A DNA stretch of 59,754 nucleotides from DAMCAP01 sp964370205 (GTDB taxonomy: Bacteria > Bacillota > Clostridia > Oscillospirales > Ruminococcaceae), in contig CAYJIK010000004.1 of the NCBI GenBank assembly GCA_964370205.1, forward strand, positions 1 through 59,754, given 5' to 3'. This document shows positions 39,913 to 49,173 of the stretch, piece after piece. Positions within the stretch are counted from its first letter, which is position 1. The number at the start of each line of letters is the position of its first letter. The notes under the pieces are model-generated. The model was not told where the DNA came from. It saw only the letters and a list, made by a program, of their open reading frames with translations, and did not search any database. The position numbers were made by a program, and so were the translations under genes.

Positions 39913-41307
39913 ATGAAAAGGATATATATAAAAGAGTTACACACAAGCTGGAAAGACTATGCGGACAAGAGCGTCAAAGTTTGCGGTTGGATTAAGACGA
40001 TACGTAGCTCGGGAAAGGTTGCGTTTATTGAGCTTTCGGACGGTACCGTCATGAATACGCTACAGGTGGTGCTGTCAGGGGATAGCTTTGCCGCCTTTGA
40101 TGAGATAAGCCGTCAAAACGTGGGAGCAGCGTTGACCGTTATAGGTAACGTGGTTTTAACCCCCGACGCTAAGCAGGCCTTCGAAGTCCACGCCACCGAT
40201 ATAACTGTTGAAGGTGCTTCTACTCCTGATTATCCACTGCAAAAGAAGCGTCACACGCTTGAATATCTCAGAACTATTGCGCACCTTCGTCCCAGAACTA
40301 ATACATTTCAAGCGCTGTTTCGTGTCCGCTCGGAGCTTGCCCACGGCATACACCGTTTCTTTGCGGACAGAGGGTTTGTCTTCTGTCACAGCCCCATTAT
40401 AACAGGCAGTGACTGCGAGGGCGCAGGGGAGATGTTCACTGTCACAACGCTTGACTTTGAAAACTATCCCAAACTTGAGAATGGAAAACCTGACTTCAGT
40501 AAAGACTACTTTGCAAAGCAAACAGGCCTTACCGTGTCGGGACAGCTACAGGCGGAGACCTTCTCGCAAGCTTTCACCAACACCTACACCTTTGGCCCGA
40601 CATTCAGGGCGGAGAAGTCAAACACCTCACGCCACAGCTCGGAGTTTTGGATGATGGAGCCGGAGATATCTTTTGCTGACCTCGGTGATCTGATGGAGCT
40701 CGCCTCGGATATGGTGAAGTACCTGTTCAAAGAGGTGCTGAAGAACTGTCCGCAGGAGATGCAGTTCTTTAACGATTTCTATGATAAAGGCTTGATAGAG
40801 CGCCTTACAAAAATATCACAAAACGACTTTGCGCATATCACCTACACAGAAGCTATTGAGATACTGGAAAAGGTGAAAGATAGATTTACCTACCCCGTTT
40901 TCTGGGGGTGCGACCTACAGACCGAGCACGAGCGTTACCTCTGTGAAGAGCACTTTGCCGCACCGTGCTTTGTCACCGACTACCCCAAGGAGATAAAAGC
41001 GTTCTATATGCGTCTAAACGACGACGGCAAGACTGTTGCCGCCATGGATTTGCTTGTCCCGAGTGTGGGCGAAATAATGGGTGGCAGTCAGCGTGAAGAG
41101 CGTCTGGATGTACTAATTGAGAGCATGAAGCGCTTTGACATCAACCCCGACGACTACAGCTGGTACCTCGATCTACGCCGTTACGGCACTACAAAGCACG
41201 CAGGCTTCGGTCTCGGCTTTGAACGCCTTGTTATGTACACCACAGCAATGGCAAACATCAGAGACGTCATCCCATTCCCAAGAACGCCGGAAAGTGCTGA
41301 ATTTTAG
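39913..41307 (+). CDS. asnS: Asparaginyl-tRNA synthetase
   Basis: 464 residues, normal for the family. An N-terminal OB-fold anticodon domain (VCGWIKTIRSSGKVAFIELS) is followed by the class II catalytic core with motif 2 TFRAEKSNTSRHSSEFWMME and motif 3 GFGLGFERLVMY. It charges tRNA-Asn. GAAAGGCAGG precedes ATG 39913. No T-box leader was recognised. The last residues (ESAEF and stop) lie in the first unit of a tandem repeat made from this gene's own end. Confidence 0.97.
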   Translation: MKRIYIKELHTSWKDYADKSVKVCGWIKTIRSSGKVAFIELSDGTVMNTLQVVLSGDSFAAFDEISRQNVGAALTVIGNVVLTPDAKQAFEVHATDITVEGASTPDYPLQKKRHTLEYLRTIAHLRPRTNTFQALFRVRSELAHGIHRFFADRGFVFCHSPIITGSDCEGAGEMFTVTTLDFENYPKLENGKPDFSKDYFAKQTGLTVSGQLQAETFSQAFTNTYTFGPTFRAEKSNTSRHSSEFWMMEPEISFADLGDLMELASDMVKYLFKEVLKNCPQEMQFFNDFYDKGLIERLTKISQNDFAHITYTEAIEILEKVKDRFTYPVFWGCDLQTEHERYLCEEHFAAPCFVTDYPKEIKAFYMRLNDDGKTVAAMDLLVPSVGEIMGGSQREERLDVLIESMKRFDINPDDYSWYLDLRRYGTTKHAGFGLGFERLVMYTTAMANIRDVIPFPRTPESAEF

Positions 41308-41482
41308 GACTCTCTACAAGACCGGCGTTGTAACGCACGGAGAGCGCTGAATTCTAAGACTCTCTACAAGACCGGAGTTGTAACGCACGGAAAGTGCTGA
41401 ATTTTAGGACTCTCTACAAGACCGGCGTTGTAACGCACGGAGAGCGCTGAATTCTAAGTCTTTCTACAAGACCGGAGTTGTA
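41290..41482 (+). repeat. Tandem 50-bp repeat made from the asnS 3' end
   Basis: Units at 41290-41339, 41340-41389, 41390-41439 and a partial one at 41440-41482. Units 1 and 3 are identical; units 2 and 4 form a second, nearly identical variant, so a 100-bp pair was copied as a whole. Each unit repeats the last six codons of asnS including the stop, followed by a segment starting ACTCTCTACAAGACCGG. Confidence 0.92.
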
Positions 41483-41579
41483 CGTTGCGATATACAGCAA
41501 AGCAATCCAAGAAACAAAAAGGTAAGCCCCGACCATATGTCGGTTGACAGTATTAAAGAAGAAAACAGGAGTGATAAAC

Positions 41580-42857
41580 ATGCAGGATTTTTCAAAGATG
41601 AGTGCAGAACAGTTATTGGAGCAGAAGAAGATAATAGCGGAGCAGTACAGCGAGTTTAAGGCGAGAAATCTTAAGCTTGATATGTCCAGAGGCAAGCCGG
41701 GCGCAGAACAGCTTGATCTTTCCCTGCCCATGCTTGACGCTGTAAGTTCCTCTGCGGTACTAAAGACAGAGAACGGTACAGATGTCCGTAACTACGGCGT
41801 ACTTGACGGTATCGAAGAAGCAAAGGTGCTGTTTTCCGACCTTATTGACGTTGCCACAGACGAGATTATCATAATGGGCTCCTCGTCGCTTACAATTATG
41901 TTTGACACTGTTTCAAGAGCGATGAGTCACGGCGTGTTAGGCTCTGACCGTCCATGGAACAAAGAAGAAAAGGTCAAATTCCTCTGCCCAGTACCGGGGT
42001 ATGACAGGCACTTCACCATCACCGAGTTTTTCGGCATAGAGATGATAAACATACCTATGGACGAAAATGGACCTGATATGGATATGGTAGAAAAGCTTGT
42101 GTCCTCCGACCCTGCTATAAAGGGTATCTGGTGTGTTCCTAAGTACTCCAATCCGTCGGGTGGTGTATACTCTGAGGAGGTTGTCAAGCGTTTTGCGGCG
42201 CTTAAACCTGCCGCTAAGGACTTCAGAATTTTCTGGGATAACGCCTACTGTGTGCATTACGTCTATAAGAATGTTGAGATAACAAACATACTGGAAGAGT
42301 GCAAGAAGAACGGTACAGAAGATATGGTGTTCATTTTCGGCTCCACTTCTAAGCTAACCTTCCCCGGCGCAGGTGTTGGATTCTTTGCGGCATCTAAGAA
42401 CAATATAAACTTTGTCAAAAAGCAGATATCTGCACAGGCTATCGGCTGGGATAAGATAAACATGCTACGCCACGTCTACTTCTTTAAGAATAAGGACGGC
42501 GTACTGGCGCATATGGAGAACCATGCAAAGCTACTTCGCCCTCGTTTTGATGCTGTACTGAACACGTTTGAGAGCGAACTGGGCGGCAAAGGTCTGGGCA
42601 CTTGGATAAAGGCAGACGGTGGTTACTTTATCACATATGTAGCGCCGAACGGCTGTGCTAAGCGCATTGTTGAACTCTGCAAAGAGGCGGGTGTCGTGCT
42701 GACAGGTGCAGGTGCAACCCACCCCTACGGCAAAGACCCTGACGACTCTATGATAAGAATAGCCCCCAGTTTCCCATCTGTTGAGGAACTGCAGACCGCT
42801 GTGTCGCTGTTCTGCATCTGTGTTAAGCTGGCGGCTGTCGAGAAATTTTTAGGCTAG
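41580..42857 (+). CDS. PLP-dependent aminotransferase (aspartate aminotransferase-like, fold type I)
   Basis: 425 residues. The N-terminal LKLDMSRGKPGAEQLDLSLP and the whole layout fit the bacterial alanine/aspartate aminotransferase group of PF12897 (Aspartate_AT). WDNAYCVHYVY holds the PLP-ring Asp and Tyr, and FGSTSKLTFPGAGVGF holds the Schiff-base Lys. It moves amino groups between aspartate (or a similar amino acid) and 2-oxoglutarate. ATG 41580 follows AGGAG; an earlier in-frame start at 41544 lacks a site. Its place after asnS suits a role in aspartate/asparagine supply, which is inference. Confidence 0.9.
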   Translation: MQDFSKMSAEQLLEQKKIIAEQYSEFKARNLKLDMSRGKPGAEQLDLSLPMLDAVSSSAVLKTENGTDVRNYGVLDGIEEAKVLFSDLIDVATDEIIIMGSSSLTIMFDTVSRAMSHGVLGSDRPWNKEEKVKFLCPVPGYDRHFTITEFFGIEMINIPMDENGPDMDMVEKLVSSDPAIKGIWCVPKYSNPSGGVYSEEVVKRFAALKPAAKDFRIFWDNAYCVHYVYKNVEITNILEECKKNGTEDMVFIFGSTSKLTFPGAGVGFFAASKNNINFVKKQISAQAIGWDKINMLRHVYFFKNKDGVLAHMENHAKLLRPRFDAVLNTFESELGGKGLGTWIKADGGYFITYVAPNGCAKRIVELCKEAGVVLTGAGATHPYGKDPDDSMIRIAPSFPSVEELQTAVSLFCICVKLAAVEKFLG

Positions 42858-42941
42858 TTTTAACACGCTCGGAATGTCCGTAAAGGAAGAGCGACATATT
42901 TGTTTTATCGGGTTTAATAAAAACGCTATACTATTACGACT

Positions 42942-42977
42942 AATCGGCAGTGGGTGACCTCTGCCGATTGTGTTCTT
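42942..42977 (+). terminator. Terminator of the aminotransferase gene
   Basis: AATCGGCAG (42942-42950) pairs perfectly with CTGCCGATT (42961-42969), followed by a T-rich stretch. Confidence 0.78.
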
Positions 42978-43038
42978 TTATAAAAGAGCATTTGAAAACA
43001 GCTTTGGCTGTGAAAATACTTAAAATGGGTGGTTTATT

Positions 43039-44892
43039 TTGGTTATTGATAATAAAAAGCTTAGACTGTTACTGCAAAATGTTCAGCAACCTGCGAGGTA
43101 TGTCGGCGGTGAGCTTGGCTCAACGATAAAAGAGCCTACGGAGGGTGTACTGCGCTATGCCATGTGTTTCCCCGACCTTTACGAGATAGGTATGTCCCAT
43201 CTCGGCATTAAGATACTGTATGCGGCGGCTAATAAGCGTGAAGATGTATGGTGCGAGCGCTTTTTTGCACCTGCTGAAGATATGCAAAACGCACTTGAGA
43301 AGTACAATATACCGCTTTTCTCGCTGGAAAGTTACACCCCACTGCACGGTTTTGACCTCATAGGTTTCACACTACAGTATGAGCTTACCTACACAACCAT
43401 CTTAAACATGCTAAAGCTGGGCGGTGTACCGCTGAAAGCCTCAGATAGAGGAGAGAGCGACTCCGTCGTCATAGCAGGTGGCCCCTGTGCCTCCAACCCC
43501 GAGCCGCTTGCTGATTTTATCGACTTCTTTGTACTGGGGGACGGCGAAGCGGTCAGCGATAAAATATTCGACATAGTGTCCGAGTACAAGGCTAAAAGGA
43601 TAACACGAGCTGAAATGCTTCAAAAGGTCTCTAAAATTGAGGGCGTATACGTGCCTTCTTTCTACGAAGTCAGCTACAGTGAGGGTGGAACAATCTCTGA
43701 CATCTCATCTGTCGCAGACCACCCTGCCACAGTCCGTAAGACAGTTATGGGCGACCTTGACAGTACGTTTTTTCCAACGGAAATCCCGGTACCGCTTACA
43801 GGGACTGTCCACGACAGAGCAGTACTCGAGATATTCAGAGGTTGTGGACGTGGTTGTAGGTTTTGTCAGGCAGGGTACATCTACCGTCCTATAAGGGAGC
43901 GTTCACCGCAGAGACTTAACAGTCTGGCGAAGGACCTCTGTAAAAGCACAGGATATGACGAAATCAGCCTTTCTTCACTGTCCACAAGCGACTACACCGC
44001 ACTCCCCGAGCTCCTAGACCTAATGACCGAGTGGACAGAACCCAAAAAGGTTAGCATATCACTGCCATCACTGCGTATTGACAACTTCTCGCCGGAACTG
44101 CTTGCAAAGGTAACGAAACTTCGCAAGCCGGGGCTGACATTTGCGCCTGAAGCAGGGACTGCACGTATGCGAGATGTTATTAACAAGAACATAACCGAGC
44201 AGGAAGTTATGGACGGTTGCCGTGCCGCTTTTGAGGGGGGATACAGCAACATAAAACTGTACTTTATGATGGGTCTACCCGAGGAAACTATGGAAGACAT
44301 TGAGGGTATAGCAAACCTTGCTCAAAAGGTGGTGGAGTGCTACTTTGATACGCCAAAGGAACAGCGAGGTAAGAGCGTGTCTGTGACTATTAGCGTTGCC
44401 TGCTTTATACCTAAGCCGTTCACGCCGTTTCAGTTTGAACCACAGGACAGCCTGGAGCTTCTGCGAGAAAAACAGCGTCATCTCTTAAAGTCGGTGAAGT
44501 CTAAGAAGATATCGGTGAAGTACCACGACGCATATACAAGCATACTGGAAGCAGCACTGACCAGAGGTGACCGCAGGCTTGGAGCCGTCATTGCGAAAGC
44601 TCTGGAAAAGGGCAGCAAGCTTGACGGTTGGGCGGAGCATTTCTCGTGGCAAGCATGGGTGGACGCATTTGATGAATGTGGGCTATCTATGGAGTTTTAT
44701 GCCAATAGACGGCGTGAGTATGACGAGATACTACCGTGGGAGCACCTCGACTACGGCGTGGACAAGCAGTATTTCGTAGAGGAGAGCAAGAAGAGCAAAC
44801 AGGGTCTCACTACCCAGTTCTGCGCAGAGGGTTGTAACGGTTGCGGAGCAGACAAGCTGTGTCCCGAGGGTTGTAAATATCTTGCGGTTTAA
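43039..44892 (+). CDS. Radical SAM protein of the TIGR03960 family
   Basis: 617 residues. A B12-binding-like N-terminal half (YAMCFPDLYEIGMSHLGIKI, then FVLGDGEAVSDKIFDIV) is followed by a radical SAM core with the cluster motif RGCGRGCRFCQAGYIYRP and FAPEAGTARMRD. The C-terminus has a Cys-rich end (CAEGCNGCGADKLCPEGC). Family members always travel with a DUF2344 partner, as here. The reaction is unknown; tRNA or ribosomal modification has been suggested because of usual neighbours. The start is a TTG at 43039 with GGTGG upstream. Confidence 0.92.
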   Translation: MVIDNKKLRLLLQNVQQPARYVGGELGSTIKEPTEGVLRYAMCFPDLYEIGMSHLGIKILYAAANKREDVWCERFFAPAEDMQNALEKYNIPLFSLESYTPLHGFDLIGFTLQYELTYTTILNMLKLGGVPLKASDRGESDSVVIAGGPCASNPEPLADFIDFFVLGDGEAVSDKIFDIVSEYKAKRITRAEMLQKVSKIEGVYVPSFYEVSYSEGGTISDISSVADHPATVRKTVMGDLDSTFFPTEIPVPLTGTVHDRAVLEIFRGCGRGCRFCQAGYIYRPIRERSPQRLNSLAKDLCKSTGYDEISLSSLSTSDYTALPELLDLMTEWTEPKKVSISLPSLRIDNFSPELLAKVTKLRKPGLTFAPEAGTARMRDVINKNITEQEVMDGCRAAFEGGYSNIKLYFMMGLPEETMEDIEGIANLAQKVVECYFDTPKEQRGKSVSVTISVACFIPKPFTPFQFEPQDSLELLREKQRHLLKSVKSKKISVKYHDAYTSILEAALTRGDRRLGAVIAKALEKGSKLDGWAEHFSWQAWVDAFDECGLSMEFYANRRREYDEILPWEHLDYGVDKQYFVEESKKSKQGLTTQFCAEGCNGCGADKLCPEGCKYLAV

Positions 44893-44936
44893 CAGAAGCG
44901 CAATGTCCAAAACATTGAGAGAGGAATACTGATTTT

Positions 44937-45593
44937 ATGCAAAACATTCGTGTTTTCTTTAAAAAAGAGGGTAAGGCGGCGTATATCTCCCACCTTGACC
45001 TAATGCGTACCATGACCAGAGCGCTGAAAAAAGCCGAGATCCCTGTCTGGTACACGCAGGGCTTTAACCCTCATATATATTTGACATTTGCACTGCCGCT
45101 CAGCCTTGGCATGGAGAGTGTCTGCGAGAGCTTTGATACACGGCTTATGGAGCCGATGCCGTTTGATGAAGTGAAACAGCGCCTGAATAGCGTCATGCCG
45201 CATGGTTTGTCGGTGTATGATGTGGCGGAGCATGTCTCTAAGCCTACCGAGATAACGTATGCACGTTATGAGGTGGAGTTATATTCACCTGTGGTCGATT
45301 CGGGTACAGTGAATACGTCACTGACTGCTTTTTTTGATCGCCCCGAGATACCCGTTGAAAAGAAAAGCAAGAGCAAAATGCAGACAATCGACGTTAAACC
45401 GCATATAGAGATCATCAAATGTGAGCAGTCAGAGGACAGTGTCCTACTGGAAATGCTGACCAGTGCAGGCGGGACATTCAATTTAAATCCATCGGTGGTG
45501 TTTAAAGCGTTTGAAAAGGAACTGGGGGCTGAACTTGTAGCGCTCATAAAACGTACCGCTGTACTGGATAGTAGACGAAACGACTTTAAGTAA
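44937..45593 (+). CDS. Radical SAM-associated DUF2344 protein (TIGR03936)
   Basis: 218 residues. The opening VFFKKEGKAAYISHLDLMRT and VWYTQGFNPHIYLTFALPLS are the DUF2344 signature. It is paired with the radical SAM gene 44 bases upstream and probably forms a complex or delivers the substrate. In other Firmicutes the two may be fused or adjacent, often before rplU-rpmA; here a GNAT gene follows instead. The function is unknown. Confidence 0.92.
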   Translation: MQNIRVFFKKEGKAAYISHLDLMRTMTRALKKAEIPVWYTQGFNPHIYLTFALPLSLGMESVCESFDTRLMEPMPFDEVKQRLNSVMPHGLSVYDVAEHVSKPTEITYARYEVELYSPVVDSGTVNTSLTAFFDRPEIPVEKKSKSKMQTIDVKPHIEIIKCEQSEDSVLLEMLTSAGGTFNLNPSVVFKAFEKELGAELVALIKRTAVLDSRRNDFK

Positions 45594-45607
45594 GGAGTGA
45601 ATTTTCA

Positions 45608-46060
45608 ATGAAGTACGTGTTTTTTAAAAAGGATAGCAGTAACCCTGAGGACATAGCGAAATTTGAACAGGCGCTCGCTATCCGCACTGCCGTGTTTATA
45701 GACGAGCAGAAATTCACTATAGAACTTGACGATACCGATGATATAGCTGTACATATGCTGGTTTATGACGGTGACACCCCCATAGCCACAGCTCGAGCGT
45801 TTGTGGACAATGGAAACCCACCGTACAGGTGGACGATAGGACGTGTCTGCGTAGGCACTAAGGCAAGGGGTACCGGCCTGGGACGTGTCATCATGGAACA
45901 GCTCGAGAAGCATATTGTAGACAGTTACGGCGCAACCGAATTTGTGCTGTCCGCTCAGTGTAGAGTAGAGGACTTTTACAAGAAGCTTGGTTACACTTCG
46001 TACGGAGAGGCGTATATGGATGAGCACTGTCCGCATATATCTATGGAAAAATTGCTGTAA
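45608..46060 (+). CDS. ElaA-like GNAT acetyltransferase
   Basis: 150 residues. RTAVFIDEQKFTIELDDTDD at the N-terminus, GRVCVGTKARGTGLGRVIME as acetyl-CoA loop and AQCRVEDFYKKLGYTSYGEA at the C-terminus follow the ElaA subgroup. The substrate is unknown. Its ATG lies 14 bases after the DUF2344 stop, with AAGGAGTG upstream, so it is translated as part of the same transcript. Confidence 0.88.
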   Translation: MKYVFFKKDSSNPEDIAKFEQALAIRTAVFIDEQKFTIELDDTDDIAVHMLVYDGDTPIATARAFVDNGNPPYRWTIGRVCVGTKARGTGLGRVIMEQLEKHIVDSYGATEFVLSAQCRVEDFYKKLGYTSYGEAYMDEHCPHISMEKLL

Positions 46061-46070
46061 CAACCAACTT

Positions 46071-46143
46071 GTAGGGGGGCTCTGCTCTTGCTGTAATTTT
46101 ACATGTTCAAATGTTTTTGGCAAGAGTAGAACCCTTGCCCTAC
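46071..46143. repeat. REP-like hairpin element
   Basis: GTAGGG (46071-46076) pairs with CCCTAC (46138-46143), and TCTGCTCTTGC (46081-46091) pairs with GCAAGAGTAGA (46120-46130) with one G-U pair. The left border ACTTGTAGGGG is repeated exactly at 59736-59746 at the window end, and in shorter form on the minus strand near 6511-6520. Confidence 0.65.
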
Positions 46144-46424
46144 GAGGAAGCGATAATAAAACCGTTTATTCCTAACGGCTATGGGTACAGCACAAAAAAA
46201 CAAACAATCGCAGAAAATGTTTGTAAATTACACTGCTTTTGTGGTATGATAAGGTGATAACGTTTGAGTAGTAACATTTAAGCGTTTTCGCCTTATAATT
46301 TCGTNNNNNNNNNNNNNNNNNNNNNNNNNNNNNNNNNNNNNNNNNNNNNNNNNNNNNNNNNNNNNNNNNNNNNNNNNNNNNNNNNNNNNNNNNNNNNNNN
46401 NNNNGCACGGAAAGGAAGATAAAA
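46144..46424. other. Intergenic sequence with a 100-base scaffold gap
   Basis: Ns fill 46305-46404; a run of exactly 100 usually marks a gap of unknown size. In many Firmicutes scpA and scpB come before rluB, so genes may be missing here. Before the gap, TTCCTAACGGCTATG (46169-46183) matches the right end of the 35.3-kb element (35467-35481) at 14 of 15 bases. Confidence 0.75.
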
Positions 46425-47132
46425 ATGAGAATACATAAATATCTGTCACAGCAGGGGGTTGCATCTCTACGCAAGGCAGAACAGATGATAGCGGCAGGAC
46501 GAGTATTTGTAAACGGAAGAAAAGCCGCTATAGGACAGGATATAAACTCGAATCGTGATATTATTACCATAGACGGTGAGCGGATATCTACCGTGAAAAG
46601 GGTGGAATCGCACTACATACTTCTGTACAAGCCTCGTGGATACGTCACCACCATGTCCGACGAACTGGGTAGACGTTGCATAAGCGACCTTGTGGATGAT
46701 ATCCCTGCCCGTGTCTACCCGATAGGAAGACTTGACAGGGACAGTGAAGGTATGATACTGCTGACAAATGACGGCAACTTTGCAAACTACGTCATGCATC
46801 CTAAAAATGAGGTGGGCAAGACCTACCGTGTCACGATAGACGGCATTATCGAAGAGGATAAGCTGATAGCGCTTAGTACAGGCGTGCAACTTGAGGACGG
46901 CAAGACACTCCCGGCACGTGTTGAAGTGTTGGTGGAAGAGCCTAACAGAACAGTCCTTAGCATAACAATTCGTGAGGGGCGAAACCGCCAGATACGTCGT
47001 ATGTGTGAAAAGCTGGGGCTGACTGTGGCAAGGCTAAAGCGTGTGTCTATTGGCCCTGTGCGGCTGGGTATGCTTAAGCCCGGCCAGTGGCGCAACCTGA
47101 CAAAACAGGAGCTCATGCGCTTAAGAAAGTAG
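46425..47132 (+). CDS. rluB: Pseudouridine synthase RluB-like
   Basis: 235 residues. An N-terminal S4 RNA-binding domain (MRIHKYLSQQGVASLRKAEQ) is followed by the RsuA/RluB catalytic domain with the Asp-bearing motif PIGRLDRDSEGMILLTNDG and C-terminal REGRNRQIRRMCEKLG. It makes pseudouridine in 23S rRNA (helix 89 region in homologues), though RluE or RsuA-type targets cannot be excluded. AAAGGAAG precedes ATG 46425, only 20 bases after the scaffold gap. Confidence 0.92.
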   Translation: MRIHKYLSQQGVASLRKAEQMIAAGRVFVNGRKAAIGQDINSNRDIITIDGERISTVKRVESHYILLYKPRGYVTTMSDELGRRCISDLVDDIPARVYPIGRLDRDSEGMILLTNDGNFANYVMHPKNEVGKTYRVTIDGIIEEDKLIALSTGVQLEDGKTLPARVEVLVEEPNRTVLSITIREGRNRQIRRMCEKLGLTVARLKRVSIGPVRLGMLKPGQWRNLTKQELMRLRK

Positions 47133-47329
47133 CGATATTACTCTTGCCACAAAAGGACGGCGACGTTTTGAAGTTCAGACACTTATAAAAGTTAGAATAT
47201 ATAAATGATTAAGATAGCTTTGTGATTATACATGAAAATGCAACCCCTAACGAAACGGTTTTGATTCTTAGGTGGTTTGACTTTCGTGTCAATTACAAAG
47301 TGGTTTAAATATACGTTGGAGGTTTGGCT

Positions 47330-48232
47330 ATGGTACTCAGTATGACAGGCTTTGGCAGAGCGCAAAATACCGCTGAGCAAAAGCAGGATAATATAGCGAT
47401 GAGCGGTGTGGAGATAACCGTGGAGGTGCGCTCGGTAAACCATCGGTATTTTGAGTTTGGTTGTAAGACAAGGGGCGGTCTCGGCTTTTTGGAAGAGCGA
47501 CTGCGTGGTGTGGTGAAGGATAAACTTCACAGAGGTAAGGTTGACCTCTACTTGAGCATGAGTGGTAACTTCCAAAAGACAGACGTGAATGTCAACGAAC
47601 AGCTGGCACGTTCATATGTCACAGCACTTAGAGAACTATCCACCGAACTTGGCATAGCAGACGATCTATCTGTAAGCGCACTTACACGCCTTCCTGACCT
47701 ATTTGCATTTAACCAGTCCACTCCGCAGGAAGATGAACTGTGGGCGGTGGTGGAGCCTGTTGTGAACGAAGCGGTGGAAAAGCTTTGTGATATGCGTAGA
47801 AGCGAGGGTGAAAGGCTCAGAGCCGACCTTGAAGAACGTCTTTTGTCGGTTGTGAGCCTTACAGAGCAGGTGGAACAGCACTACCCTGAAATACTGGAGC
47901 GACACAGGGCACGTCTACTGGAAAAGATGAAGTCGGTACTGGAGGACAGGGACGTAGACGAGCAACGTCTTATGACAGAAGTGGCATTGTTTGCGGACAG
48001 GACAGCAGTGGACGAGGAACTTGTAAGACTGGGGAGCCACGTTCGCCAATTTTCCGAGTTTATGGAAAGTGATGAAGCGATAGGAAGGCGACTGGACTTT
48101 CTGATACAGGAGATGAACCGAGAGGTGAACACCATAGGCTCTAAGGTGCAGGACGTGAACGTGTCTAAGCTTGTGCTGGAACTGAAGGCACAGCTTGAAA
48201 AGATACGTGAGCAGGTGCAGAATATAGAGTAG
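47330..48232 (+). CDS. YicC/YloC-family endoribonuclease
   Basis: 300 residues. The start SMTGFGRAQNT, the central VNHRYFEFGCKTRGGL and the C-terminal GRRLDFLIQEMNREVNTIGS are invariant family words. Characterised members are endoribonucleases that act in RNA decay and stress survival. ATG 47330 has GGAGG 7 bases upstream. It opens the conserved run yicC-remA-gmk-rpoZ-priA-def-fmt. Confidence 0.93.
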   Translation: MVLSMTGFGRAQNTAEQKQDNIAMSGVEITVEVRSVNHRYFEFGCKTRGGLGFLEERLRGVVKDKLHRGKVDLYLSMSGNFQKTDVNVNEQLARSYVTALRELSTELGIADDLSVSALTRLPDLFAFNQSTPQEDELWAVVEPVVNEAVEKLCDMRRSEGERLRADLEERLLSVVSLTEQVEQHYPEILERHRARLLEKMKSVLEDRDVDEQRLMTEVALFADRTAVDEELVRLGSHVRQFSEFMESDEAIGRRLDFLIQEMNREVNTIGSKVQDVNVSKLVLELKAQLEKIREQVQNIE

Positions 48233-48299
48233 GGCTAAGACCGGTGAGTGTCCATTAAAACTAAGGGTGCGGTGTTTACCCACCGGAAAGGCAGATGGA

Positions 48300-48578
48300 A
48301 TGTCCATAAAATTTTTAAATATTGGTTTTGGAAACATGGTAGCGGTCGGGAGGATTATCGCAATAGTCAGCCCTGAATCTGCTCCGATAAAGCGTATAAT
48401 TCAGGACGCTAGGGACAGAGGTGTGCTGATTGACGCTACGTACGGCAGAAGGACAAGAGCGGTTATCATAACCGATTCAGAGCATGTGGTACTGTCAGCG
48501 GTACTACCCGAGACAGTGGCAGCACGTATGACGGGTGACGCAGAGGACGACAACGACGATATCGACGAAGCAGAGTAA
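48300..48578 (+). CDS. remA: RemA/DUF370 DNA-binding regulator
   Basis: 92 residues. FLNIGFGNMVAVGRIIAIVS and DATYGRRTRAVIITDSEHVV are the DUF370 signature. In Bacillus RemA forms a ring and activates biofilm matrix genes; here it keeps its usual place before gmk. It has an acidic C-terminal tail (DAEDDNDDIDEAE) beyond the core. ATG 48300 is placed after GAAAGGCAGATGG. Confidence 0.93.
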   Translation: MSIKFLNIGFGNMVAVGRIIAIVSPESAPIKRIIQDARDRGVLIDATYGRRTRAVIITDSEHVVLSAVLPETVAARMTGDAEDDNDDIDEAE

Positions 48579-48609
48579 TAGTTTAGACAGAGGGGAAAGG
48601 GTTGATACA

Positions 48610-49173
48610 ATGGCAGGCAGATTGGTAGTATATTCAGGGCCTTCGGGAGTTGGCAAGGGGACTATACTGGAGGAAGTACTGAAAGATGAGCGGTATGTAA
48701 TTTCGGTGTCTACCACCACGAGAAAACCTCGAGTGGGTGAGGTCGAAGGTGAAAGCTACTACTTTGTGAGTAAAGAGGAGTTTCTAAGTCGTGTGGAAGA
48801 GGGCGAGTTTTTAGAATACGCCACCTTTAGCGATAACATGTACGGCACATCCAAGTCTTTCGTGGAGAGCAAACTTGCGAAGGGGTATAATGTCATACTC
48901 GAGATAGAAGTGGACGGTGCTATGCAGGTTAAGAAGAGCTTCCCCGAGGCGTACTTACTGTTTATCATGCCACCTTCTATAGACGATTTGCGACACAGGT
49001 TGGAACTGCGGAACACCGATAGTCCTGAAAGTATAGAGCTTAGGCTAAAAACAGCCACAACGGAAATTGAAATGTCTAAGCATTATGACAGCATAGTAGT
49101 GAATGATGATTTGGAAAAGGCTATAATCGAGGTAAAACAGCTTTTAAATAAATATTGTGGAGGTAGTATATAA
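48610..49173 (+). CDS. gmk: Guanylate kinase
   Basis: 187 residues. P-loop GPSGVGKGT at residues 10-18, then STTTRKPRVGEVEGESYYFV for GMP binding and LEIEVDGAMQVKK. It phosphorylates GMP to GDP. The start at 48610 has GGGGAAAGGG upstream. Its stop overlaps the rpoZ start by one base. Confidence 0.97.
   Translation: MAGRLVVYSGPSGVGKGTILEEVLKDERYVISVSTTTRKPRVGEVEGESYYFVSKEEFLSRVEEGEFLEYATFSDNMYGTSKSFVESKLAKGYNVILEIEVDGAMQVKKSFPEAYLLFIMPPSIDDLRHRLELRNTDSPESIELRLKTATTEIEMSKHYDSIVVNDDLEKAIIEVKQLLNKYCGGSI

Noticed and set aside
41290..41482. Possible CRISPR array
   Set aside because: Units are directly adjacent with no spacers, they derive from the asnS end, and no cas gene is present.
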